In this document: positions 1 to 7,766 of the stretch, piece by piece | How the letters are laid out: each line of letters opens with the position of its first letter | Numbering within the stretch: the first letter of the stretch is position 1 | Assembly (NCBI RefSeq): GCF_000426625.1 | Contig: NZ_KE384548.1 | Coordinates: forward strand, 1,026,703-1,090,702 | Reading direction: 5' to 3' | DNA length: 64,000 bases | Source of the DNA: Psychrilyobacter atlanticus DSM 19335 | GTDB taxonomy: Bacteria > Fusobacteriota > Fusobacteriia > Fusobacteriales > Fusobacteriaceae | Position numbers and translations under genes: made by a program | Notes under the pieces: model-generated | The model's input: the letters and a program-made list of their open reading frames with translations, nothing else | What the model was told of the DNA's origin: nothing | Databases searched by the model: none

Positions 1-171
1 ATCTCCAAAATCAACAACCATTCCTCTCAGTTGTCCCTCTTGTTTTAATTTTTCACCACATATTTCTGCTATAACTTTCCATCTGTGTCCGTGAATATTT
101 GAACACTTCCCCTGATAACCTGCTAAGAAATGAGCACTGTCAAAACTGTGTTCTCCCTTTAATATATACAT
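1..171 (-). CDS. queD: 6-carboxy-tetrahydropterin synthase (QueD), 5' part only
   Basis: The minus-strand frame from the ATG at 171 runs open to the window edge, giving 57 residues. QueD converts 7,8-dihydroneopterin triphosphate to 6-carboxy-5,6,7,8-tetrahydropterin, the first dedicated step of preQ0/preQ1/queuosine synthesis. Visible signatures are the zinc-ligand region FDSAHFL and the CSNIHGH motif, which fits the CxxxHGH pattern of QueD enzymes (catalytic Cys, two Zn-binding His), followed by VVDFGD. A Shine-Dalgarno (GGAG) lies just upstream, and the gene starts 14 bases after the activase gene, so it is the third gene of that operon. The C-terminal half is outside the window. A PTPS-III-type relative is possible but the Cys motif favours QueD. 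Confidence 0.88.
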   Translation of the reverse strand, partial: MYILKGEHSFDSAHFLAGYQGKCSNIHGHRWKVIAEICGEKLKQEGQLRGMVVDFGD

Positions 172-185
172 ACTTTATTTCTCCT

Positions 186-980
186 CTATATAAATTTTTC
201 TCCATAATAACAACATCCTATAGCTCCATTAAACTGTGGATCCTCTAGGACTTCTACCTCTGTATAATCTGATTTCAGATATTCTACAATAGAACGGTTT
301 TTTGCTACTCCTCCACTGACAACAAGAGTATTCCCTCTAAATTTTGTAAGTAAGGGACGTAATCTGCTGTACATAGAATAATTTATCCCTGCTGCTAACC
401 TGTCCAAAGGTATCCCTTCAGCAATCTTTCCAATCAATTCTGATTCTGAAAAAACAGCACATGTTGAATTAAGTTTTACTGGATCTTTAGAATAATTTGA
501 GAGTGAATCCAAAGGGACCTCTAAAACATTAGCCATATTCTCTAAATATCTCCCACAAGAAGCTGCACACTTATCATTTAGATCTAAATCAGTAGCCAGA
601 CCCTTTTCAATTTTTACAATTTTTACATCCTGTCCCCCAATGTCTAAAAGGATAAAATCTTTTTTTCCTGACTGGGCTAAAGCCCCATATACATGAGCTT
701 TTATCTCATTTATAGGTTTAAACATACTCAGATCTGTATTATTCCGTCCATATCCTGTGGAAACGGCCAGATCCACATCCTCTATTCCTAATTTCTTTAA
801 ATCTACGATTATTTTATTCTGGTATTGGCAATAATCTCTGTAAAAAGATACTGTACTTATCTTCTTTCTCAATACTATTTTTTTTTCTTCTGTAACTATA
901 ATTTTAACTTCTCTGCTGCCTAAATCTATTCCTACTATTTTTTTAGGAGTTATTTTTGTTTTACAGGTAATATCATTCAT
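186..980 (-). CDS. ATP-dependent activase of the BadF/BadG/BcrA/HgdC family
   Basis: 264 residues, an ASKHA-fold ATPase that injects low-potential electrons into a 2-hydroxyacyl-CoA-dehydratase-type partner through a [4Fe-4S] cluster shared by a homodimer. Seen: the phosphate-1 loop GIDLGSREVK (17-26), LLDIGGQDVKIV (111-122), KCAASCGRYL (137-146) and STCAVFSESE (172-181), and VSGGVAKN (221-228). Cys138 and Cys174 match the two cluster ligands of HgdC. Its ATG lies inside the end of the preceding gene (8-base overlap), so the two are translationally coupled, which fits an activase with its own substrate protein. Family assignment is firm. The pathway is not: the downstream queD and upstream riboswitch suggest 7-deazapurine metabolism rather than amino-acid fermentation. 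Confidence 0.92.
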   Translation of the reverse strand: MNDITCKTKITPKKIVGIDLGSREVKIIVTEEKKIVLRKKISTVSFYRDYCQYQNKIIVDLKKLGIEDVDLAVSTGYGRNNTDLSMFKPINEIKAHVYGALAQSGKKDFILLDIGGQDVKIVKIEKGLATDLDLNDKCAASCGRYLENMANVLEVPLDSLSNYSKDPVKLNSTCAVFSESELIGKIAEGIPLDRLAAGINYSMYSRLRPLLTKFRGNTLVVSGGVAKNRSIVEYLKSDYTEVEVLEDPQFNGAIGCCYYGEKFI

Positions 981-2001
981 TAATTATCTCCAATCTGTTT
1001 TTAGCATAATCACGTTGCTTTTTATCCTTTAACATATCTAAAAAAGCTTCTATCCTTAATTTAGTCCTGGCATCTAAAACATTGGATTTATCCCCTTCGA
1101 TTGTTAATATAGGTATATTTAACTCCTGTTTTAAAATTATATCCTCAACTGCACGATGGCAGAATGCCTGGGTATAATGGATAACCGCGTCTAATTTTCT
1201 TTCTTTTATCTGCTTTTTTATATCCTCTAACCTGAAATCTATATCATATGTATATGTATAGTTATAATACTGTTCATATATATCTTTGGATTCCATGGCT
1301 CTTGGAAAAGCAAACTCCCTCTGAACTTCATTGTATATAAACCTTCCGTCTAAGACCTCAACATAATCATGAAGATCTCCCTGCATAGGGGGTATCCCTA
1401 GATATCCCAGCTTTAATCCTTTTTTATCTATAGGTCTTTTATTTATTTCTTCTATCTTTTCATCTAAAAAATTACTGTATCTCTCCACATCTCCGTCAAA
1501 ATCACTGAAACACAGCTGAAGTATATGATTTTCAAAACCTGTTGCCTTCCCCTCTAGAGTCAATGCATCTATGTATTTCGCTTTTTCCCTTATCAGGTTT
1601 AGTCTATCTCTCTGGGACTCTACCTCTTCATAGGATACACCCATATATTTCATAAGTTTATCTAATTCATTTTTTATATCATCTAAAGAGTGGGAGTGGG
1701 GATAACCGAAAGAATGTATTTTTATATTATTTTTTTTAAATATTTCTAAAAGTGTTTTAGTATTAGAGCAATCCCCCTCTGTTACACCCAAAACTTCCTC
1801 TATTCCATTTTCAATGCAGGCACCGTATATTCCCTTAATCCAGGCACACATACTTTTAGGAAATCCGTCCCGTTCTGCTTTTTCTATATATTTTCCATAG
1901 TCTTTGGAAACAACAAAAATATTATTTAAATCTATGGGAGTATACCCTGCTGCTAAAAGTACCTCTATCGGTACGGTAGTTGTTAAACCTATTTTTTTCA
2001 T
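973..2001 (-). CDS. 2-hydroxyacyl-CoA dehydratase D-family protein, possible double-cubane-type reductase
   Basis: 342 residues from the ATG at 2001, chosen because AAGGAAA lies just upstream. A longer reading from 2064 would run backwards through a hairpin repeat and is rejected. The fold family is that of HgdB/BcrB (PF06050). Cysteines in SMCAWIKG, IYGAC, EGDCSNTK, QLCFSDFD and AFCHRA are candidate iron-sulfur ligands. Single-subunit members paired with one activase include YjiM/YjiL-type proteins and the double-cubane cluster proteins, which perform ATP-driven reductions of unknown physiological role. No CoA-transferase or second dehydratase subunit is present, so a classical hydroxyacyl-CoA dehydratase is unlikely. 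The gene is first in an operon with the activase and queD. Substrate unknown. Confidence 0.8.
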   Translation of the reverse strand: MKKIGLTTTVPIEVLLAAGYTPIDLNNIFVVSKDYGKYIEKAERDGFPKSMCAWIKGIYGACIENGIEEVLGVTEGDCSNTKTLLEIFKKNNIKIHSFGYPHSHSLDDIKNELDKLMKYMGVSYEEVESQRDRLNLIREKAKYIDALTLEGKATGFENHILQLCFSDFDGDVERYSNFLDEKIEEINKRPIDKKGLKLGYLGIPPMQGDLHDYVEVLDGRFIYNEVQREFAFPRAMESKDIYEQYYNYTYTYDIDFRLEDIKKQIKERKLDAVIHYTQAFCHRAVEDIILKQELNIPILTIEGDKSNVLDARTKLRIEAFLDMLKDKKQRDYAKNRLEIINE

Positions 2002-2033
2002 TTTTTTCCTTTCATAATTTAAGCAATAAAAAA

Positions 2034-2048
2034 GCAACGTGGCGTTGC
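2034..2048. repeat. Palindrome GCAACG-TGG-CGTTGC in the leader (copy 1)
   Basis: A 6+3+6 base palindrome, followed on the minus strand by a T-run. It lies 33 bases upstream of the dehydratase-family start codon. A near-identical element (GCAACG-TGA-CGTTGC, also flanked by ATCC) sits at 5355-5369 upstream of lrgA. It could be a protein-binding site or a leader hairpin; both copies are 5' of minus-strand operons. Confidence 0.6.
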
Positions 2049-2078
2049 ATCCAGACAAGCACAATTAACTTCTTGCAA

Positions 2079-2107
2079 TTAGTATTTTGGTGATGCCCCT
2101 CCGGGTA
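2079..2107. repeat. Dispersed repeat, copy 1 (TTGGTGATGCCC core)
   Basis: The segment TAGTATTTTGGTGATGCCC followed by CGGGTA recurs in diverged form at 55696-55719 and 55733-55782 (inverted) and at 57889-57948 (direct). No reading frame covers it. It is part of a non-coding repeat family placed in intergenic gaps. Confidence 0.65.
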
Positions 2108-2120
2108 TAAACTTTTAGGT

Positions 2121-2150
2121 AATAAAAAAGAGGATACACACAGTATCCTC
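2121..2150 (-). terminator. Intrinsic terminator in the queD-operon leader
   Basis: GAGGATAC and GTATCCTC form an 8-bp stem with a 5-base loop, and on the minus strand it is followed by six T. No minus-strand gene lies upstream. It therefore most likely terminates the leader that contains the preQ1-type aptamer, that is, a riboswitch expression platform. Confidence 0.82.
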
Positions 2151-2192
2151 CAATAAAATCAAAATAGAACTCTGAAAAATTTCCAGAATTGT

Positions 2193-2235
2193 GTCCTAGT
2201 TTTATTTATAGACAGGATGGTACCAGTGAACTGTC
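2193..2235 (-). ncRNA. Candidate preQ1-I riboswitch aptamer
   Basis: Read on the minus strand, the parts are in the order of the class I preQ1 H-type pseudoknot. P1 is GACAG/CUGUC and the loop starts with UUC. The loop segment CUGG(U) can pair with (A)CUAG in the 3' tail to make P2. UACC precedes the 3' P1 strand, and the A-rich linker is UAUAAAUAAAA. The size (43 nt) fits the class. It precedes a terminator and an operon containing queD, the expected kind of target. Recognition is by eye; no covariance model was run. Confidence 0.72.
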
Positions 2236-2598
2236 TTTATTCAGTTTTGTACTATATATTATCATATTTTCATTTATATTCATAATAAAAAATACTCTGA
2301 AGTCTTTGTAGATTAATTAAAGCCATGTAAACATTAGCTTTTTATTCGTTTTCTTCTTATCTTATGCTCTATAGGTATATTAAAAGTATAAATTTAAATT
2401 TGTTTACACTATTTTTACATTAAATAAACATTGGATTTACATCCTTGGTTTATAATACCTGTATATTAATAGAAAATAATCAAGGAAAAATACCAGCTAT
2501 ACAGTAAAAGATATTGAAAATATAAATTTGTTCTTTGTAAAAAGACTGTAAATATGTCAATTATTGATGATAGAATGGTGAATTTAAGGAGGAGTAAG

Positions 2599-4227
2599 AT
2601 GGGATTAGATATATTTTTTAAAGTTATAGGAGGACTAGGAATCTTTCTATATGGTATGCACCATATGTCAGGTGGAATGCAAAAAATCGCCGGAGCTAAG
2701 ATCAAAAGTATCATTGGTCTGCTGACTAAAAACAGGGTTATAGCTTGTATAGTCGGTGTGGTAGTTACAGCCATGGTCCAGTCATCTTCTGTAAGTACAG
2801 TTATGACTATTGGATTTGTTAACGCTTCACTTATGAGTTTAAAACAGGCATTAGGTGTGATCTTAGGAGCCAACATCGGTACCACTGTTACTGGTTGGAT
2901 CCTGGTACTAAAAATCGGAAAATATGGTTTACCTATGGCAGGAATAGCTGCTATTTTCTACTTATTTGCTAAAAATGAAAAAGTAAAGACTAAAGTTTTA
3001 ACGTTTATGGGATTAGGAATGATCTTCTTTGGATTACAGCTTATGAGTGAAGGATTTAAACCCCTTAGAACTATGCCTTTCTTCATAGAATTATTTCATA
3101 GTTTTGATGCTACCAGCGGTTTTGGTGGAGTAATAGCGGCTGCCCTTGTAGGAGCTTTACTTACAGCCATAGTACAGTCGTCTTCAGCTACTTTAGGTAT
3201 AACAATAGTATTAGCCAGTCAGGGAATGATAAATTCTGAAACAGCAGTTGCTCTAGTCCTAGGAGAAAATGTAGGTACGACAATCACTGCTATGTTAGCT
3301 GCTTTAGGAGCTCGTGCCAATGCAAAGAGAGCAGCAATAGCTCATACGGTTATAAATGTTATAGGTGTAACATGGGTAGTATCTATATTCCCATTCTACC
3401 TTAAATTTTTAGCTAACTTTGTCGATCCTGTATCAAATATTACTAAATATATTGCCACTGCTCATACAATGTTTAACGTAACTAACGTATTATTATTCTT
3501 ACCATTTATAGGTTATATAGCTAAAGTATTGGAAAAAATGATAGTTGAAAAGGCTGAAGTAGTAAAAAAACTTACTCACTTAGATGAAAGAATGCTTGAA
3601 ACTCCTGATGTTGTAGTAGAGCAGACAAAATTAGAGATAAATAAAATGGGAACGGAGATTATCTCATCTTTCAGTGATTTAAAGAAAACATTTATAGATA
3701 ATTTACCTGTAGATTCCAAAGAATTCCAAAATGTATTGGATCTTGAAGACAGGATGGATCTGGTACAAGATGAGATTGCTTCTATAAATTCTAAAGTTCT
3801 TACTCTAGATTTAGAAGCACCAATCATAAAGAAAGCCAGAAAAAATATAGCTATCTCAGATCAATATGAATCTGTTACAGATTATCTAAAAAGAATTGCA
3901 TTTATCCATAAGAGATTATTTGATAATGACCAAAAGCTAAGCAAGAAAAACTTAGAAGAATTGGAAAAAATTCATACTATGACTGTAGATTTCTTTGACT
4001 ATGTAGACACCTCTTATAAGGATGAAAACTATAAAATCTTAGGAGAAGCTACTAAAAGATCTGCCAATATTTCTAATCTGTATAAAGAGATCAGAAGAAA
4101 TCATCTGGATAGAATGGCTGAAACAACTAAATCGCCAGTATTGGTTACAGGATATATGGATATATTAAATCACTATAAAAGATTGAGCGATCACTCTCTG
4201 ACGGTAGTAGAAATATTAAACATATAA
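2599..4227 (+). CDS. Na/Pi cotransporter family protein with C-terminal PhoU-like domain
   Basis: 542 residues from the ATG at 2599, which has AGGAGGAG five bases upstream; an in-frame ATG at 2554 has no such site. Residues 1-315 hold two Na_Pi_cotrans (PF02690) repeats, each with the diagnostic QSSS (MVQSSSVSTVMTIGF and IVQSSSATLGITIVL), and about eight membrane segments. Residues 330-542 are a soluble, helix-rich PhoU-type region probably involved in regulating uptake. The protein would import phosphate with Na+ at the inner membrane. It is monocistronic, divergent from the queD operon and closed by a strong terminator. Close homologues are usually annotated NptA/YjbB-like; the direction of transport cannot be read from sequence. 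Confidence 0.92.
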   Translation: MGLDIFFKVIGGLGIFLYGMHHMSGGMQKIAGAKIKSIIGLLTKNRVIACIVGVVVTAMVQSSSVSTVMTIGFVNASLMSLKQALGVILGANIGTTVTGWILVLKIGKYGLPMAGIAAIFYLFAKNEKVKTKVLTFMGLGMIFFGLQLMSEGFKPLRTMPFFIELFHSFDATSGFGGVIAAALVGALLTAIVQSSSATLGITIVLASQGMINSETAVALVLGENVGTTITAMLAALGARANAKRAAIAHTVINVIGVTWVVSIFPFYLKFLANFVDPVSNITKYIATAHTMFNVTNVLLFLPFIGYIAKVLEKMIVEKAEVVKKLTHLDERMLETPDVVVEQTKLEINKMGTEIISSFSDLKKTFIDNLPVDSKEFQNVLDLEDRMDLVQDEIASINSKVLTLDLEAPIIKKARKNIAISDQYESVTDYLKRIAFIHKRLFDNDQKLSKKNLEELEKIHTMTVDFFDYVDTSYKDENYKILGEATKRSANISNLYKEIRRNHLDRMAETTKSPVLVTGYMDILNHYKRLSDHSLTVVEILNI

Positions 4228-4233
4228 AATCTA

Positions 4234-4266
4234 AAAAAAGATTCCCTTATGGGAATCTTTTTTATT
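4234..4266. terminator. Bidirectional terminator between Na/Pi gene and lrgB
   Basis: AAAAAAGATTCCC pairs with GGGAATCTTTTTT across a TTAT loop, giving T-runs on both strands. It separates convergent genes. Confidence 0.93.
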
Positions 4267-4286
4267 TAATAAATGATAATGTTGTT

Positions 4287-4979
4287 TTAAAATAACACTA
4301 TATATAACAATGGTAAGATGAAAACTGTTAAAACCCCAGCTACTCCAATGGCTAATCCACTCATAGCTCCTTCAGTTTCTCCCATCTCAATAGCTCTAGA
4401 AGTACCTACAGCATGACTTGCAGTCCCAATAGCTATTCCTTTAGCTATTTTATTTTCTATCTTAAAAATCTTACAGATAAATGGTGCTAAAACGGCTCCT
4501 GTTATCCCAGTTATCATAACCATCACTATGGTAATAGGTATAATTCCTTCTACCTGTTTAGATAACTCTATGGCTATAGGAGTTGTCAGTGATTTTGACA
4601 GGGAAGATTTTATAAGACTCAAATCCATCCCCAATACCTTTCCTATAAGGGTGCAGGACAGTATAGATGTCAAAACTCCTACAACAACTCCTCCTAATAT
4701 TGGTATGAAATGCTGTTTCAACAGATCTATTTTTTTATACAGGGGTACCGCTAAAACTACTGTGGCAGGCCCTAAGAAGAAAGAGATCAGGTCTCCTCCT
4801 TTTTTATAAGTTTCCAATGGTATTTTAAAATATAACAATATAGGGATTATAATTATAAGGGCTATTAATATAGGATTCAGAATAGGTAGTTTAAACTTCT
4901 TATAGATCTCCAACCCTATTATATAAGCAGCAATTGTCAGACAGATTCCAAATAAAGGACTGTTTAATAGTTCTATCAT
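4287..4979 (-). CDS. lrgB: LrgB family antiholin-like protein
   Basis: 230 residues, hydrophobic throughout with six or seven predicted membrane segments, matching the usual LrgB/CidB/YohK length. The conserved stretch GTASHAVGTSRAIEMGE (near residues 184-200) is the family signature. LrgB acts with LrgA; the pair modulates murein hydrolase export and cell lysis in Staphylococcus, and relatives transport pyruvate or small metabolites. Its ATG overlaps the lrgA stop in ATGA, so the two are translationally coupled. No dedicated LytSR pair adjoins the operon, although a LytTR regulator lies 4 kb away. Confidence 0.93.
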   Translation of the reverse strand: MIELLNSPLFGICLTIAAYIIGLEIYKKFKLPILNPILIALIIIIPILLYFKIPLETYKKGGDLISFFLGPATVVLAVPLYKKIDLLKQHFIPILGGVVVGVLTSILSCTLIGKVLGMDLSLIKSSLSKSLTTPIAIELSKQVEGIIPITIVMVMITGITGAVLAPFICKIFKIENKIAKGIAIGTASHAVGTSRAIEMGETEGAMSGLAIGVAGVLTVFILPLLYIVLF

Positions 4980-5320
4980 TTTTTCCTCCTATTTATCAGA
5001 TATTGAACTGTAAGACCTGTAGTCACCATGGTAATTATGGTAGTTAATATCATAGTTACTACTATTTTCAATACGTTTCCATTCAGCAGATCTAAAGCGG
5101 AGATAAGTCCTACTCCCGGCGGAATAAAAAATATAGCCAGGTTGAGCAGGATATTATTAGCTCCCTTCTCTACAAAATCTACGTCAATTAATTTTCTTTC
5201 CAGCAAAATAAAGAGTATCAGCATTCCAATGACCGGCCCTGGAAAAGGGAAGTTGATGGATTTACTGATCATCTCTCCTAAGTAAGTTACCATAAATATA
5301 ATGGCATATTGTTTAATCAT
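4976..5320 (-). CDS. lrgA: LrgA/CidA family holin-like protein
   Basis: 114 residues with four membrane helices and the family hallmark FPFPGPVIGMLILFILL (residues 24-40), then FFIPPGVGL. Length is typical for the CidA/LrgA family. It is the first gene of an lrgAB operon, with GAGGTG as ribosome site. Homologues oligomerise in the membrane as holin-like pores or act with LrgB in pyruvate uptake. The promoter region carries a TATAAT box and a palindrome that is also present in front of the queD operon. Confidence 0.93.
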   Translation of the reverse strand: MIKQYAIIFMVTYLGEMISKSINFPFPGPVIGMLILFILLERKLIDVDFVEKGANNILLNLAIFFIPPGVGLISALDLLNGNVLKIVVTMILTTIITMVTTGLTVQYLINRRKK

Positions 5321-5340
5321 GATCTATCACCTCGGGAAGT

Positions 5341-5369
5341 ATTATACCATAAAAGCAACGTGACGTTGC
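5341..5369 (-). promoter_or_regulatory. lrgAB promoter with palindrome copy 2
   Basis: On the minus strand a perfect TATAAT lies at 5346-5341, 20 bases before the lrgA start. The palindrome GCAACG-TCA-CGTTGC (5355-5369) covers the place of the -35 box, for which no good TTGACA is seen. This layout suggests binding by a regulator, though the stem plus TTTT could also be a short leader hairpin. The segment 5370-5586 up to moaC shows no gene. Confidence 0.6.
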
Positions 5370-5586
5370 ATCCAATTAGCTATAAATTTTAAGAGCAGTA
5401 TACCAGAACTTAGCCTTGTCCGCTTCTATAGTTAGAAACTAAAATAGGTGAAACATAAAGTGAGGAAAATCGTATTAAAAAAAGGTATAGTTGGTGTAGA
5501 TTGGCAGCAAAAAAGTTTTTAGATTTATTTTTCTTTCTAGAAATGTTAATATTAGGAGTAAAAAATATATATAATAGGAGTAAAAT

Positions 5587-6063
5587 ATGGGATTTAGTCA
5601 TTTTAAAGATGGAAAAGCTATCATGGTAGATGTAAGTAAAAAAGAGGATACTAGCAGAAAGGCTATAGCCTGCGGGAGTATAGAGGTCAATTCTGAAACT
5701 ATGAATCTCATTGTCAATGGAGGAGTTAAAAAAGGAGATGTTTTAGGAGTAGCCAGAGTTGCTGCCATTATGGCTTCAAAAAAAACTCATGAACTTATTC
5801 CCATGTGTCACCCTCTGCTTCTTACAGGAGCCGACATAGATTTTGAAATAGATCAAAAAAAGTTAATCATATATGCTAAGGGAACTGTTAAAACTACAGG
5901 ACAAACCGGAGTAGAGATGGAAGCTCTTCAGATGGTAAGCACAGCATTATTAACTATTTATGATATGTGTAAAGCCATAGATAAGGAGATGATCATAGGA
6001 AGGATCTATCTAGAAGAAAAAACAGGCGGTAAGAGTGGGAAATTTGTTAATTCTAAGATCTAG
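5587..6063 (+). CDS. moaC: Cyclic pyranopterin monophosphate synthase MoaC
   Basis: 158 residues, the full family length. MoaC turns 3',8-cyclo-GTP into cyclic pyranopterin monophosphate, the second step of molybdenum-cofactor synthesis. Signatures: MVDVSKK (13-19), [21 protein letters not shown] with the catalytic histidines, [11 protein letters not shown] and [11 protein letters not shown] with the active-site Asp and Lys. The ribosome site is a weak AGGAG seven bases upstream. It stands alone, with no moaA, moaE or mog nearby, and is closed by a strong terminator. No Moco riboswitch was recognised in the 260-base upstream gap. Confidence 0.96.
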   Translation: MGFSHFKDGKAIMVDVSKKEDTSRKAIACGSIEVNSETMNLIVNGGVKKGDVLGVARVAAIMASKKTHELIPMCHPLLLTGADIDFEIDQKKLIIYAKGTVKTTGQTGVEMEALQMVSTALLTIYDMCKAIDKEMIIGRIYLEEKTGGKSGKFVNSKI

Positions 6064-6083
6064 TTTTTTCTAATATATAAATA

Positions 6084-6114
6084 ATCACGGGTATAAGAAG
6101 CTTATACCCGTGAT
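6084..6114. terminator. Terminator between moaC and the convergent VirK gene
   Basis: A 14-bp perfect stem (ATCACGGGTATAAG and its complement) with a 3-base loop, lying between convergent genes. The T-content following it is modest, but the stem is very stable. Confidence 0.85.
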
Positions 6115-6123
6115 TTAAATTAT

Positions 6124-7056
6124 CTATATAAAAGCAACAGTATCTACCTTTTTTTTATTAAAGGTACTCAAAATTGAACCTTCTAATTCATCCAATAAAC
6201 CATACTTTTTCCTATACTGTCCCCTCTTTTTACTTGGAACACTCAGTATATCTTTTTTTTCTAGTTCTTCCGGCAGAATCCAAAGGCCCACCTTTGTTTT
6301 TTCAGCATTTAAAGACTCCCAAAAGTTGTCATAACTAGAGTGGATAGTCCTTTTCTTCTTGTACCTCTTGGCAGTATAGACATGCTGATTATTTCCCACA
6401 CATATCTTATCTATCTTCATCTCCAATGATTTTTCAAGAAAATAAAGTGATTCCATCAGAACTTTTTTAGGAAATATTCCATATAAATTTTTGGTAGCTG
6501 TTTTTATTATACTGTGATCCACACCTCTTGGAGCTCCCTGGAGTCCCCCTATGAATACTCTGAATTTATCATTTTTTCTCTGTAGGCTGAAAGTAAGGGT
6601 AGAAAGGGTTATATTCTCTGAATTGGTCAGGATCAGATTAAATTCTCCCTCCTTGTCATAATGGGGATAGAGAGCTAAATTTATATAAAACATCTCAGAG
6701 TTATTGCCGCAGATATCTCCCAACTGAATCTGTCCCTTTGTATAGAGTGATTTCCTCATCTTTTCAGAAAAATGAGTATCTATAAATTCATAGCTGTCTT
6801 TTATTGTATTTAACTTTTCACTCATTTTAAATGAGCTCGACAGGTAGGGTCTATGCATCTTGCTTACTAAGATAGGATATTGATAGACTGTCGAAGAGAG
6901 ATAATCATGCTTCAAGATAAAATTTGTCAGATTATTTACCCAAGGATAATAAAGAAGAGTTCTCAAGGTAAATCTCATCTTCTTTTTTTGTGTATTGAGC
7001 TGACCTTTTTTACTTCCCTGCTTAATTAATTTAGAATAAAAAAATATGTTTTTCAT
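6124..7056 (-). CDS. VirK/YbjX (DUF535) family protein
   Basis: 310 residues. The conserved DUF535 elements are IGGLQGAPRG (near 168-177), KICVGNNQHVY (about 218-228) and SYDNFWESL (about 241-249), and the overall length fits. Enterobacterial members VirK and YbjX are linked to virulence, envelope protein localisation and resistance to antimicrobial peptides, but no biochemical activity is established. It has no signal peptide or clear membrane segment. A GGAGATC ribosome site precedes the ATG. It is convergent with moaC and its 5' side faces the IS3 insertion. Confidence 0.85.
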   Translation of the reverse strand: MKNIFFYSKLIKQGSKKGQLNTQKKKMRFTLRTLLYYPWVNNLTNFILKHDYLSSTVYQYPILVSKMHRPYLSSSFKMSEKLNTIKDSYEFIDTHFSEKMRKSLYTKGQIQLGDICGNNSEMFYINLALYPHYDKEGEFNLILTNSENITLSTLTFSLQRKNDKFRVFIGGLQGAPRGVDHSIIKTATKNLYGIFPKKVLMESLYFLEKSLEMKIDKICVGNNQHVYTAKRYKKKRTIHSSYDNFWESLNAEKTKVGLWILPEELEKKDILSVPSKKRGQYRKKYGLLDELEGSILSTFNKKKVDTVAFI

Positions 7057-7216
7057 TGTTGATCTCCTTTAATAATTTCAAAATTTGATGATATATTAGA
7101 TATGATAACAATTTTTTCTTAAATATTAAGAGGTACTTCACAAAGTGTATTAAATCATACACGAAAAGATCAATTTTATGAGGGAATAAAAAAAGGCTTA
7201 AGTCTCAATAAACTGT

Positions 7217-7266
7217 AACCATGAAACTGGACACTTGAAAAAAAGTGTTAGTTTCATGGTTTTTTT
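7217..7266 (+). terminator. Intrinsic terminator at the IS left end
   Basis: AACCATGAAACT pairs with AGTTTCATGGTT (7250-7261), with an inner ACACTT/AGTGT stem, followed by a T-run on the plus strand. It stands before orfA and would block transcription entering the IS from outside, a known way of damping transposition. Confidence 0.75.
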
Positions 7267-7305
7267 GATACAATTTTTTAATAAGAGTTTAAAGGGGTGA
7301 ATTAA

Positions 7306-7716
7306 ATGTCTAAAAAAATATTTTCAGATATAGAAGTTACTAAATTATCTAAAAATAAAAATATTTCTAAAGTTTCAAATAAAGCTATTACATATACTTT
7401 TGAATTTAAAAAGAAATTTATTGAGGAATATAAAATGGGAAAGCCTCCGCGTATAATTTTTGAGGAAGCTGGCTTTGATGTGGATATTTTAGGTATGAAA
7501 AGAGTTGAAACTTCCTCTAAACGTTGGAGGAAAGCTTTTAAAGATAATGGTGAACTGGGTTTAATGGATTCCAGGAAAACATCTTCTGGAAGACCTCTGA
7601 AAAGAGAGTTAACAGATTTAGAAAAAATTAAACGTTTAGAAGCACAGATTGAATATTTAAAAATAGAGAATGAATTTTTAAAAAAGTTAGACGAGATCGA
7701 AAGGGGGGATGCTTAA
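7306..7716 (+). CDS. IS3-family OrfA, helix-turn-helix protein
   Basis: 136 residues. The first two thirds resemble a transposase helix-turn-helix unit (EFKKKFIEEYKMGKPPRIIF, then SSKRWRKAFKDNGELGL). The C-terminus is a coiled coil (KIKRLEAQIEYLKIENEFLKK), the leucine-zipper region through which IS3 OrfA and OrfAB dimerise. AAAGGGG lies 10 bases before the ATG. The gene ends at a G-run (7703-7708) just before the stop, the expected place for a -1 frameshift into orfB. Alone, OrfA usually represses or modulates transposition. Confidence 0.92.
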   Translation: MSKKIFSDIEVTKLSKNKNISKVSNKAITYTFEFKKKFIEEYKMGKPPRIIFEEAGFDVDILGMKRVETSSKRWRKAFKDNGELGLMDSRKTSSGRPLKRELTDLEKIKRLEAQIEYLKIENEFLKKLDEIERGDA

Positions 7717-7766
7717 ATAAAACTGAGATTTTTGAAGCTATTAAATTAATAGTTAAAAGATATAAG

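Noticed and set aside
2002-2064. N-terminal extension of the dehydratase-family protein
   Set aside because: The extra residues read through the hairpin repeat, and a proper ribosome site lies directly before the ATG at 2001.
2193-2250. T-box leader on the plus strand, suggested by GGATGGTACCAG
   Set aside because: No specifier stem or upstream T-box elements, and the downstream plus gene is a phosphate transporter. GGTACC is palindromic, and the minus-strand preQ1 reading explains more of the sequence.
5370-5586. Molybdenum-cofactor riboswitch before moaC
   Set aside because: The gap is long enough, but none of the conserved blocks of that RNA could be recognised.
5410-5601. 63-residue minus-strand ORF between lrgA and moaC
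   Set aside because: Low-complexity composition, no ribosome site, overlaps the moaC start.
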